A stretch of DNA of 64,000 nucleotides from Phyto melanocephala (GCA_941918925.1 OW799235.1:47061701-47125700), one strand, 5' to 3'; counted from the first letter of the stretch, positions 9,483 through 21,229 are shown. Translations and numbers: made by a program. The notes: generated from the sequence alone by a model not told the origin.

Positions 9483-11389
9483 ATGACGCTTATTAAGGAG
9501 GCATGCAGCGAGGCAATGCCTACCATCGGCAGAAGGCATCGGAAGGAACCCGTATACTGGTGGAATGATGAAATCGCCCACCTTAGGCGGACGTGCCTAC
9601 AACTTCGAAGGAGATACACAAGAGCCAGACGAATACATGCCGCAACAACAGAGGCTGAGGAATACAAAAGAGCTAAAAAGGAATTAAAGGTCGCCATACT
9701 TATGAGCAAGAGGCGAAAATGGGAGGAACTAAAGACCGACCTCAACAGTAATCCCTGGGAACTAGAATATAAACTAGTCATGAGGAAGCTTGGGGCACGT
9801 TATTCAACCCCAGATTTAAGAGAGGATACGATGGAGAATATTGTGAACACCCTTTTTCCCTCAAACGAGGAAATACGCAATAGCGGTCCGCAGTCGAACG
9901 AAGGAGCCGCTCCACTTTTCACTCTTGCCGAATTAAGGACTGCTGTAACGGCATTGAAAGGTAGAAAGGCGCCAGGTCCGGACGGAATTCCGGCAGAAAT
10001 TCTCAAGATACTCGCAGAGGAGAAACCGGATATGCTTTTGGGAATGTATAATCCTTGTCTACAGGATGGTGTCTTTCCGGAAGTTTGGAAGAGACAAAGA
10101 CTTGTGCTGATAAGCAAGGGGAAAGGGAACATAGAGCCACCATCACCGTATAGACTCCTGTGCATGCTTGACACCGCGGGTAAACTTCTTGAACTAATGC
10201 TTAAACCTCAGAATGCACCTGTGGACTAGTCGGTAAAGGACAAGTCAGTTGTTTGGGGGTTGCGGGTTCGATTCCCGCCGGAGACTCTGGAATTGTCTGC
10301 TTCTCTTTCTCTTCTATTCTTAATATTTCTATTCTTCTCTCTATTAAGGCGTCACAATGGACCGTAATGATCTCCGACTGAAGGTGTGAGGGTAACTTTG
10401 CACCAGCCTTACCTACCTACCTACCTACCATGCTTAAACCTTGAATACATGCGGCTGTGGAAAGTGCTGGAGGCCTTTCCACGAGACAATATGGATTTAG
10501 GACTGGAGGGTCCACAATAGGCGCGATCGAAGAAGTCATAGTTATTTTTCAAGACGCATTGTATTATTGGCGACTCTTGACGTTAGAAATGCCTTCAACA
10601 GCGCAACATGGACCGACATGATAGAGGCTCTGGAGACACGGTTTAGAGCACCAGCATACATCATGAGGATGATAAAGAGTTACCTGAGCAACCGTATACT
10701 TATATACGAAAATGCTGGGAGGACCCGGGAAAAGAAGATTACCGCAGGAGCAGCACAGGGCTCGATTCTAGGTCCTGAACTGTGGAATATTAGTTATGAT
10801 GATATTCTGCATATCGAAATGCCAGGTGATACCTACCTGGTCGGTTATGCCGACGACACTGTGGCCGTTATTGCAGCACGTAACATGGAAGAAGCTCAGA
10901 GAAAGCTTAACCAAGTTATGCTTAAAACGAAGTTATGGCTGGAACCCTTATAACCTTAAGCTAGCCACGGAGAAAACGGAACTTCTGATCATTACAAGGA
11001 AGCATACCCCTCTGGAGGTGGACATAAGGGTCTGGTCTGAGACAATTAAGACAAGCAAGTGGATTAAATATCTAGGATTAAGGCTAGATTATAGATTAAC
11101 GTTTCGAGACCAACTCGAATATACTGCAACTAAAGCGGCTCAGGTTACGGTTTCTCTCAGCAGACTTATGGCGAATACTGGGGGACCGAGCTATCTCAAG
11201 AGGAAACTGATAATGGCAACGACCCAGTTAATCCTATTATATGGATGCGAAATCTGGGCTGATGCCTTACAGGCGAAGTATAGAAGAAAGATGCTGGCGG
11301 ATGTACAACGCACCTCTGCTCTGAGAGTAGCCTCAGCACATTTCCTGGAATATCGCAGATTCAAAATTTCTTCACTGATCAGAATGTAG
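9483..11389 (+). pseudogene. R1-type LINE reverse transcriptase, split by a SINE
   Basis: The first part (9483-10208) contains the thumb-side linker and LKGRKAPGPDGIPAEILKI, WKRQRLVLISKGKG and SPYRLLCMLDTAGKLLE. After the SINE, 10442-10566 resumes with TRQYGFRTGGST. Frame 10567-10953 holds LDVRNAFNSATW, AAQGSILGPELWN and the catalytic VGYADDTVAV. A further shift leads into a frame, track start 10796, that continues LATEKTELLIITRK and ends at 11389 with conserved C-terminal residues. The order fits R1-clade reverse transcriptases. The SINE target duplication, a CGA-to-TGA type stop and two shifts inactivate it. Confidence 0.82.
10209..10429 (+). mobile_element. tRNA-derived SINE with 12-bp target duplication
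   Basis: The 221-bp insert is bracketed by ATGCTTAAACCT at 10197-10208 and again at 10430-10441. Its head contains a perfect polymerase III B box, GGTTCGATTCC (10265-10275), and an A-box-like TAGTCGGTAAAGG about 40 bp earlier, as in tRNA-derived SINEs. Its tail, from CACAATGGACC through TCTCCGACTG to (ACCT)n, resembles the 3' end of the Loa LINE at 63170-63264. This suggests that LINE family supplies the machinery for its retroposition. It is inserted inside the R1 reverse transcriptase. Confidence 0.9.
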
Positions 11390-11436
11390 CTCAAGCGGAA
11401 CTCCATAGCGTCATACACAGTTGTTCACAAATGGGT

Positions 11437-12330
11437 TTACGACAGTTTGCTAAAATAGTCAATTACAACTAGAACGTAACGGTTTCCAGCATCACTGACA
11501 GGAAAAGGACCGGCTATATCCATCGCTATTCGCTCAAAGGGACCACTTGAATTGTACTGCTGCAGCGCTGCTCGACTTCGTCTTACTGGGCCCTTGGCTG
11601 CGATACATTGTGCGCAATTTGCTATCCAATCAGCTACAGATTGGTGGCATCCAACCCAACAGAAACGTTGCTTTATCTTTTCTATGGTTTTTGTTACACC
11701 AAGATGACCACCGCCTGAACCATTATGAAACTCCTTCAATACCTCTTTGACTTTAGAGGATGGCACCAGAATCAGATTTGTTGTCGATTTACCATCAGTA
11801 CTTTCCCATTTGCGATAAAGGCACTCGTTAATAACCTGCAGACTATTCCTTAACGCCCAGGATGATTTCATCAGTGGACTTTCCGCTGATATTTGGATAC
11901 GGGTTGGCCTTTTGTTTTCCTCCTTTGCTGACATAATTTTTGCCAGTATGGGATCGTCTCTTTGCGCCGCTGACCAGTCACCACTTGTCTCTATATGTGT
12001 TCGTCGAACGTCAATGACACATTCTTTTCCTTCAGCTTTAGCACAATGTTTGCACTCCAATCTGCACGGTCTTCGGGAGAGTGCATCTGCATTTCCATGT
12101 TTAGTGCCCTTTCTGTGCTCAATACTGAAATCGTAGCTCTGGAGACGTTCAATCCAACAGGCTAGCTGTCCTTCCGGTTGTTTGAATTGTAGCAGAGTGA
12201 TCGGTTCTTAGTTCAAAGTGTTGTTCATACAGATATTTGTGGTAACACACTCACAACTGCCAGAAGCTCTCGTCGTGTTACACAATAATTTCTTTCAGGC
12301 TTCGAGAGTGTTCGACTGTAGTAGCTTATG
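11437..12330 (-). pseudogene. gypsy RNase H end and integrase N-terminus
   Basis: RNase H finishes the tRNA-primed DNA copy, and integrase inserts it. Downstream of the copia junction, minus-strand frames show SYYSRTLSKPERNYCVTRRE and RKGTKHGNADALSR, both RNase H/tether landmarks. The frame 12060-11437 then reads HNGSGGGHLGVTKT, CAQCIAAKG (HHCC zinc region) and IAMDIAGPFP, which carries the first integrase Asp. The protein ends at DYFSKLS, so the second Asp and the Glu are missing. Two or three frameshifts lie between 12060 and 12330. Confidence 0.82.
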
Positions 12331-12332
12331 AC
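12328..12332 (+). repeat. copia target-site duplication, left
   Basis: ATGAC immediately precedes the 5' LTR and is repeated at 16532-16536 after the 3' LTR. Five bases is the expected length for copia-type integration. Confidence 0.9.
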
Positions 12333-12486
12333 TGTTGAAATACTTTAACAAATTGTACTTTACAATATTTATAAAATTATTAGTGGTATATAACAAATAT
12401 GTTTGTAAATTTATATAAAAAATAAAGTATTATTATTCCGTTTTTTTAACTCAACACAAAGAAAACAAAGTTTTTTCTTAACAACA
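12333..12486 (+). repeat. copia 5' LTR (154 bp)
   Basis: It begins TGTTGAAATAC and ends TTCTTAACAACA. It differs from the 3' LTR (16374-16531) by a 4-bp indel near 12379 and at least two substitutions, indicating a recent insertion. Just downstream, GGTTATGTGCC resembles the copia primer-binding site for a half initiator-methionine tRNA. Confidence 0.93.
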
Positions 12487-12537
12487 GGTTATGTGCCATT
12501 TGTGTTGCTTAATAACGAAAACTATATAGTGCCAAAG

Positions 12538-13565
12538 ATGAATACGGTTTAATTAGAGAAATTAAATGGATCAGAGAATTGGTCCACATGGTGTTTTGCC
12601 CTAAAAGCTCAGTTCGAGTTGGATGACCTATGGGCATGTGTAGAGGGATCAAACGAAGATGCTGTTAAGGAAAAACAAGCTAGATGTCGTTTAATTCTTT
12701 CGCTAAATAGAAATTTGTATGTTTATGTACAAGAAGCTACAACAGCAAAAGAAATTTTTGAAAAGCTGAAAAGTTTGTTTCAAGACTCCGGCTTAGACAG
12801 ACGTATTGGCTTGTTGCGTAAGTTGTATTCTATTCAATTGGAGGAATGCGATTCTATAGAGCATTACGTATCCGAGGTTATGTCAACAGCGCAGAAATTA
12901 AATACTGTTGGATTTATGGTATCAGATGAATGGAGTGCTTCGATTTTGTTAAAAGGCTTACCACCAATATACAGTCCAATTATTATGAGCATGGAAAGTT
13001 CTAGTAAGCAGTTAACAGCTGATGCAGTTAAGTTCAAATTATTGCAAGATGTCAAATATGAACCCCAAGTAGAGAACACAGCATTAGCAAGTCAGAAACA
13101 TAGTAAGCAAAAACTAAATTTGAAAAACGTGAAATGTTACGTTTGTAGAAAGTTCGGTCATTATGCGTCCAAATGTCTAAATCGGTGTGTCAAACCCCGG
13201 AATACTACAATGTTTGCAGCATATATGGTAAAACAAGTCAATGAAGAGGAGTGGTACATCGATAGTGGAGCATCTATGCATATGTGTAATTCCAAGCATG
13301 TTTTCAAAAATCATAAAAAATGCAATGATAATGTTCGTGTTGGTAATAATCAATTACTGAATGCTGTTGGTATTGGTTCCGCTGAATTGAAGGTGTCAGT
13401 TCATGGAAAATGTACAAATATAAAACTACAAGATGTACTTTACGTTCCTGATCTTGGTACAAATTTGCTGTCCGTCAGCCGAATGATCATGAAGAAGAAG
13501 AAAGTAGTTTTTTCTGAAAATTGCTGCCGAGTATTTGATGAAGAGAATCATTTAATAGCGTAAGC
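12538..13565 (+). pseudogene. copia gag and protease
   Basis: Gag packages element RNA, and the aspartic protease cleaves the polyprotein. An ATG at 12538 is followed by an early stop (codon 5), then an open frame from 12619 to 13563. It contains a UBN2-type gag core, the zinc knuckle CYVCRKFGHYASKC near 13135 and the protease active site WYIDSGASMHMC near 13252. A stop at 13561-13563 falls before the pre-integrase segment. The early stop near 12550 would block translation from the natural start. Confidence 0.88.
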
Positions 13566-15868
13566 AAAACTGGTCAATGGTATGTACAAATTAAATATGG
13601 CTACTAATCAATCTGTGTTTTTGGCCAGAAATTCTACAAGTTTTGAAAGTTGGCATCGACGATTGGGTCATGTCAATAAAAATACTTGAAATCAGATAGC
13701 ATGCTCAATTATGACGAATCTGTAGATCTAAATTGTATTTCGTGCGCTCGGGGAAAGCATGCAAAGATGAAGTTCCCCAAAGAAGGTTCAAGAGCTAAAG
13801 AAATTTTAGAGATTGTTCACACAGATTTATGTGGTCCAATGGAAGTCAAATCTTTTGGGGGAAGTTTGTATGTTCTGATATTTACAGATGACTATAGTCG
13901 AAAGGTATTTACGTATTTCTTAAAGAACAAGATTACTGTATTTGAGAAGTTCGTCGAATTCAAAACCATGGTAGAAAAGCAGACTGGGAAGAATCTTAAA
14001 TGTTTACGGTCAGATAATGGCGGTGAATTTGTTAATATAAAAATGGAAAACTATATGAAGAAGAATGGTATTTTACACCAGAAAAGTGTCGCCTACAATC
14101 CACAGCAGAACGGTCTTGCAGAGCGCATAAATAGATCGTTATTAGAGAAAGCTCGCTGTATACTGTTTGAAGCTAAATTACAAAAATCGTTTTGGGCAGA
14201 AGCTGTTCGAATTGCAGCTTATTTGATTAATCATATTCCTCATAGTCGCCTTGGCAAATATCCTGAAGAAATATGGAAAAGCATGCCATGTAACATAAAA
14301 CATTTAAGGGTATTCGGTTGTACTTCTATGGCATATATTCCTTCACAAAAACGAAGAAAGCTAGACCCAAAATCTAAAAAAATGATTTTCGTTGGCTATT
14401 GTTCAGAATCAAAGGGTTATCGGTTATTTGATCCCGAAAAGAAAACCATACACGTTTTTCGTGATGTTATATTTTATGAATATCAGTTTATGTCATTAAA
14501 TAGATCAACTAAGATTGAAACATATGGGTTTTGGATCAATAAACAACAACAAAATTGTGATCCTTTGGTTGATGTTGAAAATGAGGACAATATTGTCGAT
14601 AATGATTCATTATTATTCACCTCATTTACAGACGATAATAATGAAGTGGGGGATGAAACCGACAACATCTATAGAACAAAAGAACAGCCAGAAACAGTTG
14701 CGGAAATTCAAGATAAACCAAAAAATCAACAAGAAGATAATGTGATAGCAAATAACATAATCATGCCAAGAAGAAGTGAAAAAATTGCAAAGAAAATTCA
14801 AACTGGTCTTGTGGTAGAAAATGAAATGACAGAAGATCCCATAACGTATGAAGAAGCATTAAATCGCCCAGATAAGGATAAATGGTTAGACGCGATCAAA
14901 AGCGAAATAAATTCGTTGAAAGGAAATAGCACTTGGGTAGAGGTTAAACGTTTAAGAGAGAAGAATGTTATAAAAAGTAAGTGGGTCTTCAAAGTAAAAG
15001 AGGACCATGATGGATCAAAGCGTTACAAAGCTCGTCTAGTAGTAAAGGGGTTCACTCAAAAGAAAGGTATAGATTACGTCGAGACATATTCTCCGGTTGT
15101 TCGTTATACATCGCTGGCCTTGCTGCTCGTTATAATTTAGAAATAGAGAGAAATGGAGATGGATGCTGTAACTGCATTTTTGCAAGGAGAATTGCATGAG
15201 GAAATATATATTCAACAACCAGAAGGTGTCATATTTGAAAATTCTGATTCTGTTCTCAAGCTTAACAAAGCTCTATATGGTTTGAAGCAGTCTAGTTTGG
15301 TATGGAACAACAAGTTGGATCAAGTTCTTAAGAAGATTGGCTTTAAAAGGTCAAAAGTGGATCCATGTGTATATTACCATATAACTCAGGTTAGTCGAAC
15401 ATATTTAGCAATTTATGTTGACGACATGTTGTTGTTGAGTAATGACGTTATATTTCGTAAGAAAATAAAGAAGAGGCTATGTGAAGAACTACATATAAAG
15501 CTAATGGGAGAAGCGAAGAAGTGTTTAAGTATTAGCATTACTAAAGAAAATGGAAATATTTTGTTGGATCAGGAAGATTATATTGACAAAATTTTGCAGA
15601 AGTTCAACATGATTGATTGCAATTCGGTAATAGTGCCAATGGATCCAAATCAGAAACTTGTGAAATCCGAAACATCAGATAAACATGAAATATTTCCATA
15701 CCAGCAAGCGATTGGCAGTTTAATATATCTCACACAGTGTACCAGACCCGATATATCTCACGCAGTAAGTTACTTAAGTCGTTTTAATAATAATCCTAGT
15801 CAAGCGCATTGTAGTGCCGTCAAACGGGTTTTTCGATATTTGAAAGGAACAAAACAAATTATGTTATA
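13566..15868 (+). pseudogene. copia integrase and reverse transcriptase
   Basis: The GAG-pre-integrase phrase WHRRLGHVNK lies near 13653. Frame 13686-15140 carries integrase motifs VHTDLCGPM, RSDNGGEF and NGLAERINRS, supplying the DDE triad, then the start of reverse transcriptase (WVFKVKEDHDGSKRYKARLV). After a break near 15140, frame 15153-15869 continues with MDAVTAFLQGELHEEIY, LYGLKQSS and the catalytic YVDDMLLL. The stop near 13688, the stop with frame change near 15140 and the terminal frameshift near 15868 break the polyprotein. Confidence 0.88.
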
Positions 15869-15869
15869 A

Positions 15870-16355
15870 AAAATATGGTAATAATGAGTTAATGGCTTTT
15901 TCTGACGCAGATTGGGCTAACGATATCGATGAAAAAAATCCATGACAGGATATGTTTGTATACTACAATCAGGTTCGATATCATGAAGCAGTAAACGCCA
16001 ACAAACAGTTGCATTATCGTCGACGGAGGCAGAATATATGGCACTGTCTTCGGTAACACAAGAAGTACTTTGGGTTAGAGGCCTTTATTATGAACTTGTC
16101 CCAGATGATGAAAAGGTCCCAACAGCAATATTTTGTGACAATAGAAGCGCGATTGCATTGGCATCAACAAATAGTTATCACCCACGATCAAAACATATAG
16201 ATGTCCGTTATCATTTTATACGAGAGAAAAAGAGCGCAAATTTAGTTGAGTTCTATCCTACTAAAACAGAAGAGATGATAGCGGATTCATTAACAAAGGC
16301 TACTACTGCACCAAAGCATAAATATTGTTTTCAAGAAATGGGCTTAACTATGTAA
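15870..16355 (+). pseudogene. copia RNase H
   Basis: The RNase H domain begins as FSDADWAND near 15898. It shifts frame twice around 15940-16030, then runs as 16038-16355 with SSVTQEVLWVRGLY, IFCDNRSAIALA and RSKHIDVRYHFIRE, all standard copia landmarks. The natural stop at 16353-16355 is followed by the polypurine tract and 3' LTR. Confidence 0.87.
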
Positions 16356-16373
16356 AGTAAATTTGAGTGGGGG

Positions 16374-16531
16374 TGTTGAAATACTTTAACAAATTGTAAT
16401 TTACAATATTTATAAAATTATAATCTAGTGGTATATAACAAATATGTTTGTAAATTTATATAAAAAATAAATTATTATTATTCCGTTTTTTTAACTCAAC
16501 ACAAAGAAAACAAAGTTTTTTCTTAACAACA
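16374..16531 (+). repeat. copia 3' LTR (158 bp)
   Basis: Starts TGTTGAAATAC after the polypurine tract and ends TTAACAACA, followed by the duplicated ATGAC. It carries the 4 bases absent from the 5' LTR. Confidence 0.93.
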
Positions 16532-16536
16532 ATGAC

Positions 16537-17350
16537 CTTTTCTATTTCATTGACAACCTGCGAAAGAACACCACCTATCCGTAGCCACTCGCATCGCTAT
16601 CCAATACAAATTTCTCTCCAGCGGTAGGATATGCCAAAACTGGTGCTACGCATAACAACTCCTTGAGCTCCTTGAATGCTTTTTCTTGTGCTTCAGCCCA
16701 AAGGAATGGTCGTGACTTCTTAGTAAGCTCATGTAGACTGGAAGCGACACTGGCAAAATTCGGCACAAATCGCCTGTAGTAGGTACAGAGGCCTAGAAAA
16801 CTACGTAACTCATGAAGATTTTTCGGGCGAGGCCAGTCCTTCACAGCTTGAACTTTATCTTCGTCAGTTGATATACCATCCTCTGCGACTCGATGCCCCA
16901 AGTATTTAACTTCTTTCTGGAACAATGCACATTTCTTCGCGCTTAGTTTAAGTCCAGCCACTAATATTCGTTTAAGAACTTCTTCTAGATTTTTCAGGTG
17001 ATCGTCAAAACTTTTACCCATGACAATTATGTCATCCAGATACACCAGGCATGTCTTCCAATGAAGTCCCCTTAATACGCGTTCCATTAATCGCTCGAAT
17101 GTGGCTGGAGCGTTGCATAGTCCAAATGGCATCACGTTAAATTGCCATAGCCCGTCACTTGCACTAAAAGCTGTTTTCTCCTTATCTCTATCAGATATTT
17201 CTACTTGCCAATACCCACTTTGCAGGCCTAATGTAGAGAACCATTTTGTTCCAGCTAGCATGTCCAGAGTGTCATCTATTCTTGGTAGTGGATAACTGTC
17301 CTTGTTAGTGACGTCATTCAGTTTTCTATAATCGACGCAAAATCTTGTGC
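16537..17350 (-). pseudogene. gypsy reverse transcriptase and start of RNase H
   Basis: The main frame 17261-16575 begins LAGTKWFSTLGLQSGYWQVE and contains FGLCNAPATFERLM, the catalytic LVYLDDIIVMG, CALFQKEVKYLGH and ELRSFLGLCTYYRRF. It ends in the RNase H opening FVLDSDASGYG. Upstream frame pieces to about 17350 supply the fingers segment, with at least one shift. RNase H then crosses the copia insertion at 16537/12332. This is a clear Ty3/gypsy reverse transcriptase. Confidence 0.9.
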
Positions 17351-17605
17351 TGCCACTTTCTTTTTAACTAAAACTACCGGTGAGCTCCAAGGACTTGAAT
17401 AAGGTTTTACTACTCCATTCCGCTACATTTCATTGTCAAGCTCCTTGACTTAATTACTAATTATTGCTTAATTCTAGGAGCTTGTTTTATAGGCCTTGCA
17501 TCGCCGGTATTTATCTGATGTTTCACAAGTGATGTTCTACCTTGATGTTGACCTTTTACAGCGAAGATAGATGATGTATAAACTTTTAACCCACTTCTCT
17601 ACGTA

Positions 17606-18316
17606 TTATTCTAGCATCTCCTGCTCTTTGTTTGGCATACTGACAGGACCCGATTTCATTTCGCAATTAATTATTGCCTCAGGTTTAGCACATTGACCTA
17701 ATTCGGATTTTGGCTTGACGACGTTTTCACAGGCGAAAAGGTTAAGCACTCTTACAGGGACTCTTCCGTCATTGCTGGTTTTGACAAGGGCTTTTGCTGT
17801 TATTAAGTCACTTTTTATATCTGTTTGTTCTACCACCCACAACCGGTTGTCCACACAATCTCCCTCTATACGCGCCCATACTACACTTTCTGACTGTGGT
17901 GGTATTTTCTCATATTCTGTAGCAACTAGTTTCCTTACATGCATCTTATTTTCATAACCAACATCTAGGGGTATTTCAACATTCTTTCAAATCATTACCT
18001 TCTGCCCCATGTGCAGATTAATGCCATGATTTATCATAAAATCTGCACCGATGATTACTTCGTCCACAATGTCGGCAACGATGAATACATGATTGACACT
18101 TATGTTGGCAATAGTTACATTTACGTTTATTTTACCATAGACAGTAGCTGGCTCCCCAGTAGCTATTCGCAGACTTACGCCACATAACGGTTCGATTGTG
18201 TTCTTTACTAAATTGGGCCTGATAATAGACTGCGATGCGCCTGTGTCTATGGTAAAAATATGCTTTCGACCATTGAAATACCCACAAGCAGTAAGATTGC
18301 TATTTTTCTGCTGCAT
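17606..18316 (-). pseudogene. gypsy protease and linker
   Basis: Frame 18316-17987 contains FTIDTGASQSIIRPNLV, the DTG active site of a retroelement aspartic protease, and EVIIGADFM near its end, the conserved ILG-like block. Frame 17944-17606 follows with PPQSESVVWARIEG and RVPVRVLNLF, the usual linker between protease and reverse transcriptase in gypsy elements. A shift near 17965 separates them. Confidence 0.85.
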
Positions 18317-18383
18317 AACTGATATGGAGATTGTGGACCCTCGGTTATGGGAGCTAGCTCTTGCCCCGTAGTGCTAGCTCGTT

Positions 18384-19394
18384 TTAGTTTAACAGTGACT
18401 TCGTGTTTGCCCGTTTGCTGTTTCTAGGTTGCAAAACCGATATAGCCCGCTTTCTTGGTACTCTACAATTTCGTTGAAAATGTCCACTCTTACCACAATT
18501 ATAGCATTTGGCTCTGGATTTGCCTTGCTTTTCCTCTAACGCCTGTATATGAGCCTTTAAATCGCTTACTTCATCTCTTTCCATTTCTGTAGAAATTTCA
18601 AGATTTCGCACCTTGTATACCTGCGGCTTAGAAAGAAATTTTGCAGTTTCCTGTGTTAGTGCATATGAAACTGTTTCTGCAAACGTCGATTTATGCGTGC
18701 CAAACACCGCGTGATTTATTTCTGGATCACGTATTCTATTTACAAACGTTTCAATTTTAAACTGATCCAAAAATGGGTGATTTTCACCTGGATATGTCAG
18801 CTGCACCAAACGCTCGATCTCTGTTGCGAAATCTTGTAATGACTCGTTAGCTTTCTGTGTTCTGCCTCGTAATTCCATTCGGTATATCTCTCGTTTGTGC
18901 TCGCCGCCATACTTACGTTGTAGTGCAACTATTATGTCATCATAGTTTTCTCTGCAGCCAATGGGTATACTTTCTAGGACTTGTGCTGCGTTGCCTTTCA
19001 ATACCAAAATCAACTCTATAGCTTCTTCTTCATTGTTCCACATATTTCTATTGGCAACTGTCTCAAACTGAAATTTAAAAACTTTAAACGGTGCACTACC
19101 ATCAAAAGTAGGGGCCCTTATTCTACTCGACATTTCTGGAATTATCCGCACTGGTCCCTCGTGACATTGAAGATCATTAATTTTTGTTTCCAGATTTTTA
19201 AATTTTTCGTCAACATTTTTTACTTGTAACTGCAATTTTTCGTCAACATTTTTTACTTGTAGCTGCAATTTTTCGTCAACATCTTTGACTTGTAGTTGTA
19301 ATTTGCTATTGAAGTTACTTGCTTGAGTAAATATGCAGTTTTCAAGGTCAGATATTTTTTTTATCAATTTTATTAACTTGCTTTTCAATGCCAT
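18384..19394 (-). pseudogene. gypsy gag with coiled coil and zinc knuckle
   Basis: Gag forms the particle shell. The 336-residue frame starts MALKSKLIKLIKKISDLE and then repeats an 11-residue unit LQLQVKNVDEK three times, predicted coiled coil. Next come FQFETVANRNMW and IYRMELRGRTQ within the gag core, and one zinc knuckle CYNCGKSGHFQRNC near residue 297. Coding-like sequence with further heptads (NEKLLAEVK) extends upstream to about 19650 in shifted frames, so the annotated start is probably internal to the ancestral gene. A stop near 18382 separates it from the protease. Confidence 0.86.
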
Positions 19395-19624
19395 CTACTC
19401 TGCTGTTCACAGCTTCAGAAATTTCAGAAGTTTCTCGTTCGTAACTCTAGAACATTCTTGAAATCTCAACTTCATTGTTTTACTTTTTTTCTTTTACTTC
19501 AGCTAATAATTTTTCATTATTAGCTTTAGAAGTTTCTTGAACCTTTAACTTGAACTTTAACTTCAGCTAATAATTTTTCATTACTAGCTCTAGAATTTTC
19601 TTGAGCTAATGAAGTCAAGGAGCT

Positions 19625-20190
19625 TGTTTCTGCTAATGAATACAACTAAGATATTTCAACATAGTACTTTATCATTCCAAAATCTTTATTCATAGAGAAA
19701 TTATATGAATTTGAGATAAAACGTTATATAGGAGGTGGGCGTAAAAGTAGGCGTGTCAACTAAATTTTCTGGCATAACATTGAGCAGAAGGATATATGTA
19801 GCAAATTTCATCATCATACCTCTAATTTTGTCGGTTTTATGAACTTTTAAATTTCATTAACAGTAGATAAAGTGAAAAGTGGGCGTTATAGTAGGCCTGT
19901 CGAAGATGTTTCTGCTAATGAATACAACGTAGATATTTCAATATAATCCTTTTTTATTCCAAATCTTTATTCATAGAGAAATTATATGAATTTGAGATAA
20001 AACGTTATATAGGAGGTGGGCGTAAAAGTAAGCGTGCCACTTAAATTTTCTGACATAACAATGACATTGACTAGAAGGATATATGTAGCAAATTTCATCA
20101 TCATACCTCTAATTTTGTCAGTTTTATGAACTTTTAAATTTCATTAACAGTAGATAACGTGAAAAGTGGGCGTTATAGAAGGCGTGTACA
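19625..20190. repeat. 282-bp tandem repeat
   Basis: TGTTTCTGCTAATGAATACA occurs at 19625 and 19907. The intervening 282 bp, including TATAGGAGGTGGGCGTAAAA and CATACCTCTAATTTTGTC, are repeated with few changes. A third, degenerate partial unit begins near 20050-20160. The first unit overlaps the 5' edge of the gypsy gag coding relic. Confidence 0.85.
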
Positions 20191-20570
20191 TCTATTTTCC
20201 GCAGGACAAAACCTTTGACCAAAAAGCAATGTTTGCAAAATTTCAGAACCGTACATCTAATTTTGTCAGTTTTAATAGGTTTTAAATTTTATATATACCT
20301 AAAATTACATTATGCGGTATAAAATTTCGTGTGTTTTGGTTTTCTGGCAGAACTTGAGCCCCCTAGCATTTTACGTCCGACCTCTATCATGCTTTCAACA
20401 GTTGGACAGTCGGACAGATATAGCTAGATCGTCATAAAATTAAACAACGATTCGGAATATACATATATACTTTATGGGGTCTAAAATGAATATTTCGATG
20501 TCTTACAAACGGAATGACAAAATGAATATACCCCCACCATTGTTTTGGTGGCGGGTATAACAACATCAAA
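20190..20570. repeat. decayed dispersed repeat ending in GGCGGGTATAA
   Basis: The phrase TATACTTTATGGGGTC and a following ACGGAATGACAAAATGAATA resemble the right part of the dispersed family seen at 37594 and 39231, but the sequence is diverged. It ends at a GGTGGCGGGTATAAC motif near 20550. Confidence 0.5.
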
Positions 20571-20919
20571 AAGTTTTTGAAAGTAAGGGACGTCACGATC
20601 CCCAAAATCATAGATTAAAAAACGATGCGCCATTTTTTTATTGATTTTTTGAAAACAGACAAAATCTGTTTTTGCTCATTTTTTATAATTGTATCGGAAT
20701 TTTTTTTTTTATTTAAATTATTACACTTATTTATTACCCTTATCTACCTGCTTAAAAAGGCATGTGTAATAAACTGCTGAATGAACAACCTCATACAGTG
20801 ATCATGTTTATGTGTCAATGAATAAACAGCTAACATCGAACACAAACTAGCTGAGTACATGTTTCATCGAGTTTAACATTAGTAATCAAATGTTTATGTT
20901 GTAATTGGAGTAAAATCGT

Positions 20920-20990
20920 CTAATTTGGGGAAAAAATCGTCAAATGGTTTACGCAAATCGTCATAAAAACGTCAAAATAAAGAAACCCAT
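20920..20990 (+). repeat. cluster of ATCGTCAAA motifs, left
   Basis: Four imperfect ATCGTCAAA-type motifs occur in about 65 bp. A second cluster, in the same orientation, lies at 23955-24050. The pair brackets roughly 3 kb that includes possible exons and the dispersed repeat. Confidence 0.6.
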
Positions 20991-21229
20991 TTTTTTAAAA
21001 CAAAACATTTTTTATTTAATGCATAACATAACAAACTTTTTAAATCTAGAGAGATAAATGGTTTTATTAAAACCTTTTAAGTTAAGAACATGACAATATA
21101 TATAATACAATTTAGAATGAATTTCGAAAAATAAATATTAATACATATATATGTAAATATAAATACAAAAAATAATAAATTGGCTGCATCTTTTTAGACT
21201 ATTTGACAAATAATTATAATCATTCCTTG

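Larger units (their letters stand above)
8832..11440 (+). mobile_element. 5'-truncated R1-clade LINE
   Basis: Endonuclease and reverse-transcriptase domains of an R1-type non-LTR retrotransposon lie in order on the plus strand, with stops and shifts. The 5' edge abuts the microsatellite. The 3' edge abuts the minus-strand gypsy integrase near 11440, where AGTTTGCTAAAATAG could belong to either element. A SINE interrupts it at 10209-10429. Confidence 0.8.
12333..16531 (+). mobile_element. full-length copia-type LTR retrotransposon
   Basis: The 4.2-kb element has near-identical LTRs, a primer-binding site at 12487, a GAGTGGGGG polypurine tract at about 16365-16373 and ATGAC target duplications. 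Domain order gag, protease, integrase, reverse transcriptase, RNase H is the copia order. Frameshifts and stops in every part of the polyprotein make this copy non-autonomous despite its youth. Confidence 0.95.
11441..19660 (-). mobile_element. Ty3/gypsy LTR retrotransposon, split by a copia element
   Basis: On the minus strand the order is gag (from about 19650), protease, linker, reverse transcriptase, RNase H and the start of integrase. The copia element at 12333-16531 interrupts RNase H. Integrase is cut off at 11440 beside the R1 LINE, and no LTR pair was identified. Many small shifts separate the domains. The exact clade was not assigned. Confidence 0.85.

Noticed and set aside
10250..10290. 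A functional tRNA gene
   Set aside because: The B box is perfect but the cloverleaf cannot be completed, and the segment is the head of a 221-bp SINE with target duplications.
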